A stretch of DNA of 64,000 bases from Caldimonas mangrovi. Its GTDB lineage: Bacteria; Pseudomonadota; Gammaproteobacteria; Burkholderiales; Burkholderiaceae_C. The stretch's first letter is position 1; each line of letters starts with the position of its first letter. Positions 32,526 to 44,160 of this stretch are shown in pieces. Position numbers and translations under genes: made by a program. Below the pieces are notes generated by a model. It saw only the letters and a program-made list of their open reading frames with translations. It made no database searches and was not told the origin of the DNA. Where the stretch lies: NCBI RefSeq assembly GCF_023721835.1, contig NZ_JAMKFE010000003.1:372001-436000 (forward strand), given 5' to 3'.

Positions 32526-34541
32526 ATGGCCGACACGACCCTGATGGCCAACGCAATCCGTGCGTTGGCGATGGATGCAGTACAACAAGCCAACTCCGGA
32601 CACCCGGGCGCCCCGATGGGCATGGCCGACATCGCGGTGGCCCTGTGGAGCCGCCACCTGCGCCACAACCCGGCCAACCCGCACTGGATGGATCGCGACC
32701 GCTTCGTGCTGTCGAACGGTCATGGCTCCATGCTGATTTACGCCTTGTTGCATTTGACCGGCTATGCGCTGCCGATCGAGGAGATCAAGGCTTTCCGCCA
32801 GATGCACAGCAAGACGCCGGGCCACCCCGAAGTCGGCATCACGCCGGGCGTCGAGACCACCACCGGCCCGCTCGGGCAAGGTATCACCAACGGTGTCGGC
32901 ATGGCGCTGGCCGAGAAGCTGTTGGCGCAGGAATACAACCGCCCCGGCTACGAAGTGGTCAACCACCACACCTATGTCTTTCTCGGCGACGGCTGCCTGA
33001 TGGAAGGCATCAGCCACGAAGCCTGTGCGCTGGCCGGTGCCTGGAAGCTGAACAAGCTCATCGCGCTGTACGACGACAACGGCATCTCGATCGACGGCCA
33101 GGTCACGCCTTGGTTCATCGACGACACGCCCAAGCGCTTCGAAGCCTATGGCTGGAACGTGATCGGCCCCATCGACGGCCATGACGTGCAGGCGGTGGAC
33201 GATGCCATCGCCCGCGCCAAGCACAGCGCTGACAAGCCGACGCTGATCGTCTGCAAGACCATCATCGGCAAGGGCGCGCCGACGCGCGCCGGTACCGCGA
33301 AGGCGCATGGCGAGGCGCTGGGCTCGGAAGAGATCCGCGGCACGCGTGAAGCGCTGGGTTGGCCGCACGAGCCCTTCGTCGTGCCGCAGGCCGCCTATGA
33401 CGCCTGGGACGGCAAAGGCCGCGGTGCCACGCACGAGCAGGCCTGGAACACGCTGTTCGAAGGCTACCGGCGCGAGCACCCGGAGCTGGCCGCAGAGCTG
33501 GAGCGCCGCATGCAGGGCGATCTGCCGAAGCACTACGCGCAGGTCGCGGTCGACACGGCCGTCAGCGCACACACCAAGGCCGAAACCGTCGCCAGCCGCA
33601 AGGCCAGCCAGATGGCACTTGAGGCCTTCACCGCCGAGTTGCCCGAGCTGCTCGGCGGCTCGGCCGACCTGACCGGCTCCAACCTGACCAACACCAAGTC
33701 GACGCCGGCGCTGCGCTTCGACGAGGACGGCCAGTCCAACGGCGGCCGCCACATCAACTATGGTGTGCGCGAGTTCGGCATGGCCGCGATCATGAACGGC
33801 ATCGCGCTGCATGGCGGCTTCATCCCCTACGGCGGCACCTTCCTGACGTTCAGCGACTATTCGCGCAACGCCATCCGCATGGCCGCGCTGATGAAGCTGC
33901 GCGTCGTTCACGTCTTCACGCACGACTCCATCGGCCTCGGCGAAGACGGTCCGACACACCAGTCGATCGAGCATGCCTCGTCGCTGCGGCTGATTCCCAA
34001 CCTGGACGTCTGGCGCCCGGCCGACACCGCCGAGACCGCCGTGGCCTGGGCCTGCGCGATCGAGAGCCGCGACCGCCCGACCGCCCTGCTGCTCAGCCGG
34101 CAGAACCTGCCGTACGCGCCGAAGACGGGCCTCGAAGACATCGCCAAGGGGGCCTACGTGCTGGCCGAGCCGGCCGAAGTCGGCCTGAAGAAGAAGGCGC
34201 AGGCCGTGATCATTGCCACCGGCTCCGAAGTGCAGCTGGCGCTGCATGCCCAGGCGCAATTGGCGGTCGAGGGCATTGCGGTGCGGGTGGTGTCGATGCC
34301 GTCGACCACGGTGTTCGACCGCCAGGGTGCCGACTACAAGCGCTCGGTGCTGCCCGACGGCGTGCCGCGCGTCGTGGTCGAGGCGGGCGTCACCGGCTTC
34401 TGGTGGAAATACCGCGTCGAGGCCGTGGTCGGTATCGACACCTATGGCGAATCGGCCCCGGCGGGGGTGCTGTTCAAGCACTTCGGCTTCACCGCCGAGA
34501 ACGTCGCCGACACCGTCCGCGTGGTTCTGCGCCAGCGTTAA
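32526..34541 (+). CDS. tkt: transketolase
   Basis: A 671-aa thiamine-diphosphate enzyme of the pentose phosphate (or Calvin) pathway, of standard length. Visible are the N-terminal substrate histidine region ([17 protein letters not shown]), [15 protein letters not shown], the ThDP/metal motif [13 protein letters not shown]...DDNGISIDG, and the pyrimidine-domain segments [13 protein letters not shown] and [14 protein letters not shown]. It is followed by gap after 81 bp, an arrangement widespread in Burkholderiales, where both feed central carbon flow. A long GC hairpin lies between the two genes. No RuBisCO or phosphoribulokinase gene is nearby, so an autotrophic role is not supported. Confidence 0.96.
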   Translation: MADTTLMANAIRALAMDAVQQANSGHPGAPMGMADIAVALWSRHLRHNPANPHWMDRDRFVLSNGHGSMLIYALLHLTGYALPIEEIKAFRQMHSKTPGHPEVGITPGVETTTGPLGQGITNGVGMALAEKLLAQEYNRPGYEVVNHHTYVFLGDGCLMEGISHEACALAGAWKLNKLIALYDDNGISIDGQVTPWFIDDTPKRFEAYGWNVIGPIDGHDVQAVDDAIARAKHSADKPTLIVCKTIIGKGAPTRAGTAKAHGEALGSEEIRGTREALGWPHEPFVVPQAAYDAWDGKGRGATHEQAWNTLFEGYRREHPELAAELERRMQGDLPKHYAQVAVDTAVSAHTKAETVASRKASQMALEAFTAELPELLGGSADLTGSNLTNTKSTPALRFDEDGQSNGGRHINYGVREFGMAAIMNGIALHGGFIPYGGTFLTFSDYSRNAIRMAALMKLRVVHVFTHDSIGLGEDGPTHQSIEHASSLRLIPNLDVWRPADTAETAVAWACAIESRDRPTALLLSRQNLPYAPKTGLEDIAKGAYVLAEPAEVGLKKKAQAVIIATGSEVQLALHAQAQLAVEGIAVRVVSMPSTTVFDRQGADYKRSVLPDGVPRVVVEAGVTGFWWKYRVEAVVGIDTYGESAPAGVLFKHFGFTAENVADTVRVVLRQR

Positions 34542-34549
34542 GGGATTGC

Positions 34550-34592
34550 CGCTCGGCTTGCGGCCGGCGCCGCGAGCCGTGGCGGCCGAGCG
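34550..34592 (+). other. intercistronic GC-rich hairpin between tkt and gap
   Basis: An 8-bp stem (CGCTCGGC/GCCGAGCG) encloses a strongly self-complementary GC-rich loop containing GGCGCC. No T-run follows. It could reduce read-through or protect the upstream message, allowing different tkt and gap levels. Confidence 0.4.
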
Positions 34593-34622
34593 AGTTGACT
34601 GTCATCACAGGAGAAACGAGAC

Positions 34623-35633
34623 ATGACCATCAAAGTTGCCATCAACGGGTACGGTCGCATCGGCCGCAACGTGCTGCGCGCCCACTATGAAGGCGGCAAG
34701 AAGCACGACATTCAGATCGTCGCGATCAACGATCTCGGCGACCCGAAGACCAACGCGCACCTGACCAAGTACGACACCGCACACGGCCCCTTCCCCGGCG
34801 AGGTCAGCGTCGACGGCGACTACATGATCGTCAATGGCGACAAGATCCGCGTGCTGGCCAACCGCAACCCGGCTGAGCTGCCGTGGGGCGAACTCGGCGT
34901 CGACGTGGTGATGGAATGCACCGGATTCTTCACCACCAAGGAAAAGGCCGGCGCCCACCTGAAGGGTGGCGCGAAGAAGGTCATCATCTCTGCGCCGGGC
35001 GGCAAGGACGTCGACGCCACCATCGTCTACGGCGTCAACCACAACACGCTGAAGGGCAGCGACACCGTCATCTCCAATGCCAGCTGCACCACCAACTGCC
35101 TGGCCCCGCTGGTCAAGCCGCTGCACGACAAGATCGGCGTCGAGACCGGCCTGATGACGACCATCCACGCCTACACCAACGACCAGGTGCTGACGGACGT
35201 CTACCACGAGGACCTGCGCCGCGCCCGCAGTGCCACGCAGAGCATGATCCCGACCAAGACCGGCGCTGCCGCCGCGGTGGGCCTGGTGCTGCCGGAGCTG
35301 AACGGCAAGCTTGACGGCTTCGCGATCCGCGTGCCGACCATCAACGTGTCCATCGTCGACCTGAGCTTCATCGCCAAGCGCGACACCACGGTCGAAGAGG
35401 TCAACCAGATCCTGAAGGCGGCTGCCGAAGGTGAGCTGAAGGGCATCCTGGGCTACAACACGGCGCCGCTGGTCAGCGTCGACTTCAATCACAACCCGGC
35501 CTCGTCGACCTTCGACGCGACGCTGACCAAGGTCAGTGGCCGGCTGGTCAAGGTGTCGAGCTGGTACGACAACGAGTGGGGCTTCAGCAACCGCATGCTG
35601 GACACCACGATGGCCCTGATGGCGGCCAAGTAA
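34623..35633 (+). CDS. gap: glyceraldehyde-3-phosphate dehydrogenase, type I
   Basis: A 336-aa NAD(P)-dependent glycolytic enzyme. The Rossmann start [17 protein letters not shown] and the catalytic segment [14 protein letters not shown] (active cysteine) are present, followed by the histidine-bearing [10 protein letters not shown] and the C-terminal [13 protein letters not shown]. Residue 34, which sets NAD versus NADP preference, lies in IVAINDLGD. The Asp after Asn suggests NAD use, by family knowledge. A GGAG ribosome site (AGGAGAAACGAG) lies before the ATG, and a strong terminator follows 27 bp after the stop. Confidence 0.97.
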   Translation: MTIKVAINGYGRIGRNVLRAHYEGGKKHDIQIVAINDLGDPKTNAHLTKYDTAHGPFPGEVSVDGDYMIVNGDKIRVLANRNPAELPWGELGVDVVMECTGFFTTKEKAGAHLKGGAKKVIISAPGGKDVDATIVYGVNHNTLKGSDTVISNASCTTNCLAPLVKPLHDKIGVETGLMTTIHAYTNDQVLTDVYHEDLRRARSATQSMIPTKTGAAAAVGLVLPELNGKLDGFAIRVPTINVSIVDLSFIAKRDTTVEEVNQILKAAAEGELKGILGYNTAPLVSVDFNHNPASSTFDATLTKVSGRLVKVSSWYDNEWGFSNRMLDTTMALMAAK

Positions 35634-35659
35634 CGTATCGCTTGCGCCTCACGTCCATG

Positions 35660-35683
35660 AAAAAGGCCCGTTCGGGCCTTTTT
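35660..35683 (+). terminator. rho-independent terminator after gap
   Basis: Stem AAGGCCC/GGGCCTT with loop GTTC, extended by A-T pairs, followed by TTTTT and then CCCTTTT. It lies 27 bp after the gap stop codon. Confidence 0.9.
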
Positions 35684-35828
35684 CCCTTTTGGAGCAGGTC
35701 GAAGGCAAGCGGTTTGCTGCACAGTGACCGGTTGCCCTGCAGGCTTTTGTCGCGGGGTTGGTATCCGTGCGCAACAACCCCGGTGCACGCTCCCTTACTG
35801 GACGAACCTGCCGGTCGAGGTCCGGATA

Positions 35829-37595
35829 ATGCCGTTCATGTCTGCTGCTGCCCGCCGTTGTCTGGCCCTGGCCGTTCTGGCCCTGTCGGCCGCCCCCTGG
35901 ACCGCCCTTCAGGCCGCGCCGCCCGACGGCCCGTCGTTCGGCCTCATCGTCAAGCTGCGCGACGACCCGGCGCACGAGCAGGCCAAGGCGCTGGGCGCGC
36001 CGGCCGCGGCCGATGAGCCGGTACGGCGCGAACGCCTGAGCCGGGTGCTCGGTGCGCAGGCCGCCCAGCTTGCCCGTGCCGCCCCGGCCGGCGCGCGTAT
36101 CGAACGTCCGGTCGGACGGGCGCATCTGGTGGGCTGGGACCGGCCGTTGAGCCCGCAGCAGGCCGAACAGGCCGCCGAGGCGCTGACGGCGAGCGGCGAC
36201 GTCGAGTGGGTCGAGTACAACACCCTGGAGCGACGGCTGCTGGTTCCGAACGATCCTCGCTACAGCGAGCAATGGTGGTTGAGGGCCGTGGCGACCGGGC
36301 GCAACGGCGTGCCCGGCATGCCGACGGCATGGGATCGCAGCGTCGGCGACCCGGTGGGAGGCACGCCGTATGTGGCGGTCGCGGTGCTCGACACCGGCGC
36401 ATTGTTCGGTCATCCCGACCTCTCCAGCGTGTGGCTGGGCGGCTACGATTTCGTCTCCGAAGTCGGGTACTCGGGCGACGGCAACGGCCGGGATGCCGAT
36501 GCGTCGGACCCTGGTGACTACGTGACGCAGGCCGACCGCGATGGCAACCCGTCGCTCTTCAGCAACTGCGCGGTGGAAGAAAGCTCCTGGCACGGCAGCA
36601 AGATCGCCGGCCAGATCGCCGCTCAAACCAACAACCTGGTGGGCGTGGCCGGCCTCAACTGGCGCGGGCGCGTCGTGCCGGTACGCGTGGCCGGCAAGTG
36701 CGGCGCGACGGTCGCCGACATCGCGGACGCCATCCGCTGGGCGGCCGGCGCCACCGTCAGCGGCGTGCCGGCCAACCCGAATCCGGTCAAGGTGATCAAC
36801 CTGAGCTTCGGCGGCACCGGCTCGTGCAGCGCCACCTACCAGGACGCGATCGACGCGGCACGCGCACGCGGCGCAGTGCTGGTGGCCGCTGCCGGCAACG
36901 AAAGCGGTGCCGTCACACGCCCTGCGAACTGCCGGGGCGTGGTTGCCGTGGCGGCGTTGAACCAGGACGGCTTCAAGACCAACTACTCGAACTTCGGGTC
37001 CGCGGTCACCGTGTCGACCGTCGGCGGCGATCCGCGCGATCTCGGAATCTGCGGCCCCTATCTTGGCGACGACGGACTGCTGACGACGTCGAACGCCGGA
37101 GCGCGCAGTCCGTCCACGCACGACTACGACGCCGTGGCCGGCACCAGCTTTTCGGCGCCGGTGGTGGCGGGTGTGATCTCCTTGATGCAGGCCGAGGCCT
37201 CCACCGCACTGACGCCCGATCAGGTCATCGACGGGCTCGAGCGCTCGGCGCGCCCGCACGTGCTCGCGCCCGATCTGGGCACCTGCGCGTCGGGCAATGC
37301 GGGCCGTTGCCAATGCACGACCAGCACCTGCGGGGCCGGCATCCTCGATGCCGAGCAGGCGCTGGTGTTTGCCGCCGACCCGACCAACTACACCGCGCCG
37401 AGCCGGCAGGCGGTGACGGTCGACAACGAGGACACCCAGGCTTGCGCCGATGCCGTCGACGACAACGGCGGCGGCGATCCGCCGGACGACGATGACGACG
37501 GAGGCGGTGGTGCCTTGGGCTGGGAATGGCTGGCGGCCCTGGGCTTGGCTGCCGCCTTGACCGCACGCAGCCGGCGCCGCGAAGCAGCTCGCTGA
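35829..37595 (+). CDS. S8 family serine protease (subtilase) with GlyGly-CTERM tail
   Basis: A 588-aa exported subtilisin-like protease. Order: signal peptide (to about residue 31), an inhibitor-like propeptide, then the catalytic domain. Asp188 is in VAVLDTGALFGHPDL, His255 in SSWHGSKIAGQ and the nucleophile Ser440 in GTSFSAPVVAG. An acidic linker leads to GGGG at 558-561, a hydrophobic helix and the basic end SRRREAAR, which is a GlyGly-CTERM signal. Rhombosortase, encoded at 4411-4986, is the expected processing enzyme. Start: ATG 35829, with ATG 35838 also possible. The substrate and final location (surface or secreted) are not shown by sequence. Confidence 0.9.
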   Translation: MPFMSAAARRCLALAVLALSAAPWTALQAAPPDGPSFGLIVKLRDDPAHEQAKALGAPAAADEPVRRERLSRVLGAQAAQLARAAPAGARIERPVGRAHLVGWDRPLSPQQAEQAAEALTASGDVEWVEYNTLERRLLVPNDPRYSEQWWLRAVATGRNGVPGMPTAWDRSVGDPVGGTPYVAVAVLDTGALFGHPDLSSVWLGGYDFVSEVGYSGDGNGRDADASDPGDYVTQADRDGNPSLFSNCAVEESSWHGSKIAGQIAAQTNNLVGVAGLNWRGRVVPVRVAGKCGATVADIADAIRWAAGATVSGVPANPNPVKVINLSFGGTGSCSATYQDAIDAARARGAVLVAAAGNESGAVTRPANCRGVVAVAALNQDGFKTNYSNFGSAVTVSTVGGDPRDLGICGPYLGDDGLLTTSNAGARSPSTHDYDAVAGTSFSAPVVAGVISLMQAEASTALTPDQVIDGLERSARPHVLAPDLGTCASGNAGRCQCTTSTCGAGILDAEQALVFAADPTNYTAPSRQAVTVDNEDTQACADAVDDNGGGDPPDDDDDGGGGALGWEWLAALGLAAALTARSRRREAAR

Positions 37596-37620
37596 GAGCC
37601 CGGACCGATCGTCCCGGGCG

Positions 37621-37836
37621 TCAGGGAGGGGTGGTCGTCGTGCCGGTGGGGCGCTGCACCCGCTGCGAGGCGCTGGGAGGGCCGAGTTGTATCGCTTCCG
37701 GCCTGACCTGCTGCAGCAGCCGCTCGGGCTCGCGCTGGTGCGGCGGCGCCGAGACGATGCCGGTCAGCTGGCCTTGCGTCCACGCGTAGTAGCCGACGTT
37801 GGCCAGCAGCAGCACCAGCACCAGGAGCCTCAGCAT
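37621..37836 (-). CDS. short SPOR-type membrane protein lacking its SPOR domain
   Basis: A 71-aa protein: one N-terminal membrane helix (LRLLVLVLLLANVGYYAW), then a polar stretch with PHQREPERLLQQVRPEAI and a Thr/Pro-rich end. From memory of Burkholderiales genomes, this is the beginning of the SPOR-domain proteins found after birA and coaX. Here the chain stops before any SPOR domain and coaX is missing. It may be a shortened functional protein or a remnant. Its ATG overlaps the birA stop by 7 bp, indicating coupling. The comparison is recollection and should be checked. Confidence 0.6.
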   Translation of the reverse strand: MLRLLVLVLLLANVGYYAWTQGQLTGIVSAPPHQREPERLLQQVRPEAIQLGPPSASQRVQRPTGTTTTPP

Positions 37837-38618
37837 GGCCTCACGCTCACTTCCCCGCTTTCGATCCGGCGTATCCCGGCGGCAGTATGCACGAGCAATG
37901 CACCATGAGGGTCGACGCCTGCCGCGATGCCGTCCGGCACGTCGACCTGCGTGGTGTGCACGGCACGACCGCACAACAGGTCGCGGGCTGCGTAGCGTTG
38001 AACGAACGGTCCGAAACCATCGATTTCAAACGCTTGCAGGGCTTGCCACAGAGGCAACGCCAGGCGTGCCAGTGCCGTCGGTGCGGTGAGCTGCCCGTCG
38101 AGTTCGCACAGCGCCGCTGTCCGATTGCGGCCATCGTCGGGCGAGGCCGGCTGGCCGACGTTCAGCCCGATGCCGATCACCGCATAGCGGTCCGGCGCGC
38201 CGGAAGGCAGCGCCAGCGTCTCGATCAGGATGCCACCCAGCTTGCGCCCGTTGCCGTGGTCGTCGACCAGCCACAGGTCGTTGGGCCACTTCAACTTCAC
38301 CTGCTCGTGCAGCGCTTCTGCCACCGCGACGCCGACCGCCAGCGACAGGCCCGACCATTCTCGCGGCGCATAGGGCCGCCCGAGCGAGAGCGTCAGCGAG
38401 TCGCCGGGGGCCGACTGCCAGCCGCGCCCTTGCCGGCCACGGCCAGCCGTCTGGTGCTCGGCCACCAGCAGGCAAGGCGCCGTATCACCGCGCCGGGCGC
38501 GCTCCAGCAGATCGGTGTTGGTCGAGCCCGTCCGAGCGACCACCTCGACACTGATCGTCGGGGCCAAGGGCGACAGTTGCTCCCACAGGCGCTCTGCGGG
38601 CCAATGCGGCTGGGTCAT
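37830..38618 (-). CDS. birA: biotin--[acetyl-CoA-carboxylase] ligase
   Basis: A 262-aa cytosolic enzyme that activates biotin and attaches it to carboxylase subunits. The biotin/AMP-binding motif AGRGRQGRGWQSAPGDSLTLS and KLKWPNDLWL (substrate lysine region) are present, followed by KLGGILIE. There is no N-terminal helix-turn-helix repressor domain, so it is the monofunctional type and cannot control biotin operons as E. coli BirA does. The ATG at 38618 is used because the upstream open frame (to 38759) is low-complexity. The stop overlaps the start of the next small gene. Confidence 0.93.
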   Translation of the reverse strand: MTQPHWPAERLWEQLSPLAPTISVEVVARTGSTNTDLLERARRGDTAPCLLVAEHQTAGRGRQGRGWQSAPGDSLTLSLGRPYAPREWSGLSLAVGVAVAEALHEQVKLKWPNDLWLVDDHGNGRKLGGILIETLALPSGAPDRYAVIGIGLNVGQPASPDDGRNRTAALCELDGQLTAPTALARLALPLWQALQAFEIDGFGPFVQRYAARDLLCGRAVHTTQVDVPDGIAAGVDPHGALLVHTAAGIRRIESGEVSVRPC

Positions 38619-38700
38619 GGGTGTTCGATGAGGGCTTGACCGCGGGGTGGCCGGCCTGCCGCCGCCGTGCTCCAGCGGTGGCCGAAGGCGGCCGGGGGCG

Positions 38701-39252
38701 TCAGCGCTTCGGGGCGAGCATGGTGCGGCGGCACTTCGGGCTGCCGCAGCGGCATTCATACTCCTTCTTCAGCTTGGGCGTGTAGCGCTCGTCGATGATC
38801 AGCCCGTAGTCGTAGAAGAGTTCCTCGCCCGGGGCGATCGCGCGCAGCGCCTTGATGAAGACGCGCCCCTCGACCTCGTCGGCTTCGCAGTTCGGGTCGC
38901 AGGCGTGGTTGATCCATCGCGCTGCATTGCCGCCGTACTTCGCGTCGATGACATGCTTGTCGTCGATGTGGAAGTAGAAGGTGTGGTGCGGGTCGGACGG
39001 GTCGTGCGGGTGGCGCCGCAGGGCTTCGGGCCAGGTGATCACCTCGCCCTTGTACTCGATGATCGTCTCGCCCTCGGCGATCGGCATGACTGCGAACACG
39101 CCCTTGCCGTGCACGCCGGAGCGCCGCACCTGGATGCGCCGGCCGGCGCTGTCGGTGCCATTCGCCTGGTCGGTTTTCGCCGCAGCGGGTGTGGCGGACT
39201 TGCGGCGTGTTGGAGCAGGAGACGACCGTGCTTGCGTCCGGGCTTGCGTCAT
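38701..39252 (-). CDS. SET domain protein-lysine methyltransferase
   Basis: A 183-aa protein. An Ala/Lys/Thr/Arg-rich N-terminus of about 40 residues precedes a SET domain: RRSGVHGKGVFAVMPIAEGE, then ARWINHACDPNCEAD (SAM/pseudoknot NHxCxPN motif) and the catalytic-tyrosine segment GEELFYDYG. It ends in a post-SET cysteine cluster (YECRCGSPKCRRTM) that would bind zinc with the NHACDPNC cysteine. SET enzymes methylate lysines of proteins; bacterial targets are poorly known. An upstream in-frame ATG at 39270 would add six residues. It is divergent from the TlpA-topB pair. Confidence 0.86.
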   Translation of the reverse strand: MTQARTQARSSPAPTRRKSATPAAAKTDQANGTDSAGRRIQVRRSGVHGKGVFAVMPIAEGETIIEYKGEVITWPEALRRHPHDPSDPHHTFYFHIDDKHVIDAKYGGNAARWINHACDPNCEADEVEGRVFIKALRAIAPGEELFYDYGLIIDERYTPKLKKEYECRCGSPKCRRTMLAPKR

Positions 39253-39352
39253 AAGGGACTTTGGGTACATTGAAATTGAGCGCGCACGTGCGTGCGTGCG
39301 CGTGCGCGAGAGCCGGCATTGTAGGCGGGCCTCGCGACAACGGAAGCCAGCC

Positions 39353-39901
39353 ATGAAGATCGACGCGTCCTCCACCGAACCGCTACCATGCGCGACGCCG
39401 CCCGACCCGATGCGGCGCGCGTGGCTGGGCAGCGGGTTGGCGTGTCTCGGCTTGCTGGCGGCGGGCCGGGCGGTGGCACAGCCCATGCCTGGTGTGGGCG
39501 CAACGCTGCGGTTGCCCGACCTGCATCTGGTCGGCGGCGGGCAATACGGCGAGGCGCAGGCGGCAGGCAAGGTGCTGGTGGTGTACTGGTGGGCGACGTG
39601 GTGCCCGTTCTGCGCGGTGCAGACGCCACGCATCGATGCACTGTGGCGCCGGCACCGCGAGCGTGGGCTGGAATTGCTGACGCTGTCGGTCGACAAGCAG
39701 GAGTCCACGGTGCGGGAGTACCTGGCGGCCAGGGGTTACCGCTTCCCGGTCGCCATGCTGGCGCCGGCCCTGGCATCCTCCTTGCCGAAGCCGAAAGGGT
39801 TGCCGGTCACGCTGGTGCGCGGCCGGAATGGAAAGATCGTGTTTGCCGAAGCCGGAGAGCTGTTTCCGGAAGACATCGAAGGCTTCGAGAAATTTCTTTG
39901 A
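39353..39901 (+). CDS. TlpA/ResA-like thioredoxin-fold thiol-disulfide protein
   Basis: A 182-aa exported redox protein. An arginine-containing signal (MRRAWLGSGLACLGLLAAGRAVA) follows about 19 extra N-terminal residues, and an internal ATG at that point could be the true start. The active site WWATWCPFCAVQTP has the CxxC pair; the cis-proline is in KGLPVTLV. It belongs to the TlpA/ResA type that reduces or isomerises disulfides in the periplasm, often for cytochrome c maturation. It is 6 bp upstream of topB on the same strand, though a functional tie is unlikely. Confidence 0.87.
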   Translation: MKIDASSTEPLPCATPPDPMRRAWLGSGLACLGLLAAGRAVAQPMPGVGATLRLPDLHLVGGGQYGEAQAAGKVLVVYWWATWCPFCAVQTPRIDALWRRHRERGLELLTLSVDKQESTVREYLAARGYRFPVAMLAPALASSLPKPKGLPVTLVRGRNGKIVFAEAGELFPEDIEGFEKFL

Positions 39902-39907
39902 GAGACG

Positions 39908-42496
<2,589 letters not shown>

Positions 42497-42521
42497 GCCG
42501 TCGGTGAGCCACTGAGCCGGT

Positions 42522-42545
42522 CGGTTTGATGCTGCATGCAAACCG
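42522..42545. repeat. 7-bp inverted repeat between topB and the AEC transporter gene
   Basis: CGGTTTG and CAAACCG flank a 10-nt centre that contains GCATGC-like symmetry. It lies 25 bp after the topB stop. It is not followed by a T-run, so a terminator role is uncertain. Confidence 0.4.
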
Positions 42546-42616
42546 GCTGGGCAGCGCAAGCTTGCAGCGGGCTGAGCGCCTGCTGCGGCAGGAGGGCTCA
42601 TGCATACTGCGCCGCC

Positions 42617-43591
42617 ATGACCCCGGCCGTCTTCCTCAAGCTGCTCGCCATCTTCGTCGTGATCGCGATCGGCTGGACCGCCGGGCGGGCGAAGTTCTTC
42701 GGCGGCGGCGAGGCGGCGCGGGCACTGTCGAACACCGCTTTCTATCTGTTCGCGCCGGCGCTGCTGTTTCGCACGACGGCGCGCATCGACTTCGGCACCA
42801 TGCCGTGGTCGGCGCTGGCCGCCTTTTTCGTGCCAGCGGTCGGTTGGATGCTGGCGATCTACGCGTGGCGCAAGTGGCGACAGCGTCGCGGCAGCGGCAT
42901 GGTGGCGGCCGAGCCGAGCGTGCGCGCGATCAGCTCGACCTTCGGCAACACTGCCCAGCTCGGCATACCGCTGGCGGCGGCGTTGTTCGGCGAGCACGGG
43001 CTGTCGATCCACCTGGCGATCGTCAGCGTGCACGCCCTGACGCTGCTGAGTGTGCTGACCCTGCTGGTCGAACTGGATGTCGCGCGTTCGGGCGCGGCGC
43101 CCGCCAGCCTGTGGCGCACGCTGTTCAACACGGCGCGCAACACGGTGATCCATCCCATCGTGCTGCCGGTGATGGTCGGCATCGCCTGGAATCTGCTCGA
43201 CGTGCCGATCCCTGCCGCGATGGACGAGATCCTGGTGATGCTGGGCCAGGCCGTGGTGCCGGTGTGCCTGATCGCGATCGGCATGTCGCTGGCCCACTAC
43301 GGCATCCGCGGTTCCGCGCAGGCAGCGGTCTGGATATCGGCCGCGAAGCTGCTCGCGATGCCGGCGTGGGTGCTGCTGGCCGGCTACTTCGTGTTCGGGC
43401 TGCGCGGCCTGCCGCTGACGGTGATCGTCACCGCCGCGGCTTTGCCGACCGGCGCCAATGCACTGATGTTCTCGCAGCGCTATGCGGCGCAGGAAGCCGA
43501 GACGACCGCGGTGCTGGTGATCTCGACGGTGGTGTTCGTCGCAACGGCGCCGCTGTGGCTGTCGCTGCTGCACCTGATTCCCGGCGGGTGA
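42617..43591 (+). CDS. AEC (auxin efflux carrier) family transporter
   Basis: A 324-aa inner-membrane carrier with about ten hydrophobic helices in two halves. Typical segments are NTAFYLFAPALLFRTTARID in the first half and AVVPVCLIAIGMSLAHYGI in the second, where AEC proteins have a broken helix. Bacterial members export or exchange organic acids such as malate or malonate. The substrate is not determined here. The ATG at 42617 is chosen over an in-frame start 27 codons upstream because the first helix begins directly after it. It ends 13 bp before a convergent GNAT gene. Confidence 0.86.
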   Translation: MTPAVFLKLLAIFVVIAIGWTAGRAKFFGGGEAARALSNTAFYLFAPALLFRTTARIDFGTMPWSALAAFFVPAVGWMLAIYAWRKWRQRRGSGMVAAEPSVRAISSTFGNTAQLGIPLAAALFGEHGLSIHLAIVSVHALTLLSVLTLLVELDVARSGAAPASLWRTLFNTARNTVIHPIVLPVMVGIAWNLLDVPIPAAMDEILVMLGQAVVPVCLIAIGMSLAHYGIRGSAQAAVWISAAKLLAMPAWVLLAGYFVFGLRGLPLTVIVTAAALPTGANALMFSQRYAAQEAETTAVLVISTVVFVATAPLWLSLLHLIPGG

Positions 43592-43604
43592 ATTCGCCCG
43601 ATGG

Positions 43605-44081
43605 TCATGGTGGGCCGGGGCGGCTGAGCATGTCGATGTGCGCGATGCCATCCTCCTCGTACGGGCCGCTTACCGTCTCGAACCCCAGGCTGCGGTAGAA
43701 GCTCTGCAGGTGCGCCTGCGCCGAGATGCGGATCGCCGCACCGGGATAGGCATGCCGCGTCGCTGCGATCGCCTCGCGCATCAGCACACCGCCGAGCGAG
43801 CGTCCCCGCCATGCCGGCGCGACGATCACGCGGCCGATGGCCGGTTCGTCGAATTTCAGCCCTGGCGGCACCACGCGTGCATAGGCGGCCAGCATGCCGT
43901 CGGCCGACTGCCCCAGCCCGTGCAGGCACTGCGGGTCCAGCCCGTCGATGTCGGCATACAGGCAGGCCTGCTCGACGACGAACACGTCTTGTCGCAGGCG
44001 CAGCAGCGCGTGCAGGTCGTGGACCGACAGCTGATCGAAGCGCAGCCAGCGCCAGTTCGGGGAATCGGAGGAAAAAGACAT
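43605..44081 (-). CDS. elaA: GNAT family N-acetyltransferase, ElaA-like
   Basis: A 158-aa acetyl-CoA-dependent transferase. The N-terminal part (WRWLRFDQLSVHDLHALLRL, then RQDVFVVEQACLYADIDGLD) is characteristic of ElaA proteins, and the acetyl-CoA binding loop appears as IGRVIVAPAWRGRSLGGVLM. The acceptor is unknown. The ATG at 44081 fits the ElaA start, and upstream in-frame codons to 44204 are not homologous-looking. It is between a convergent AEC gene and the end of the TonB receptor gene on the same strand. Confidence 0.88.
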   Translation of the reverse strand: MSFSSDSPNWRWLRFDQLSVHDLHALLRLRQDVFVVEQACLYADIDGLDPQCLHGLGQSADGMLAAYARVVPPGLKFDEPAIGRVIVAPAWRGRSLGGVLMREAIAATRHAYPGAAIRISAQAHLQSFYRSLGFETVSGPYEEDGIAHIDMLSRPGPP

Positions 44082-44160
44082 GAGGCGCAATGTCGCGGGA
44101 CGCGGGACCTCCATTCTCCCTCGCTCCTGTGGAGCTCCCTTCCCGTTCCGCCTCTGACGC

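Noticed and set aside
32526-35633. Calvin-cycle (cbb) operon
   Set aside because: tkt and gap are adjacent as in some cbb operons, but no RuBisCO, phosphoribulokinase or CbbR gene is present, so a general central-carbon role is the safer reading.
35649-37313. 554-codon open frame on the minus strand
   Set aside because: Antisense to the subtilase, which has all catalytic residues and sorting signals. The antisense frame is low-complexity.
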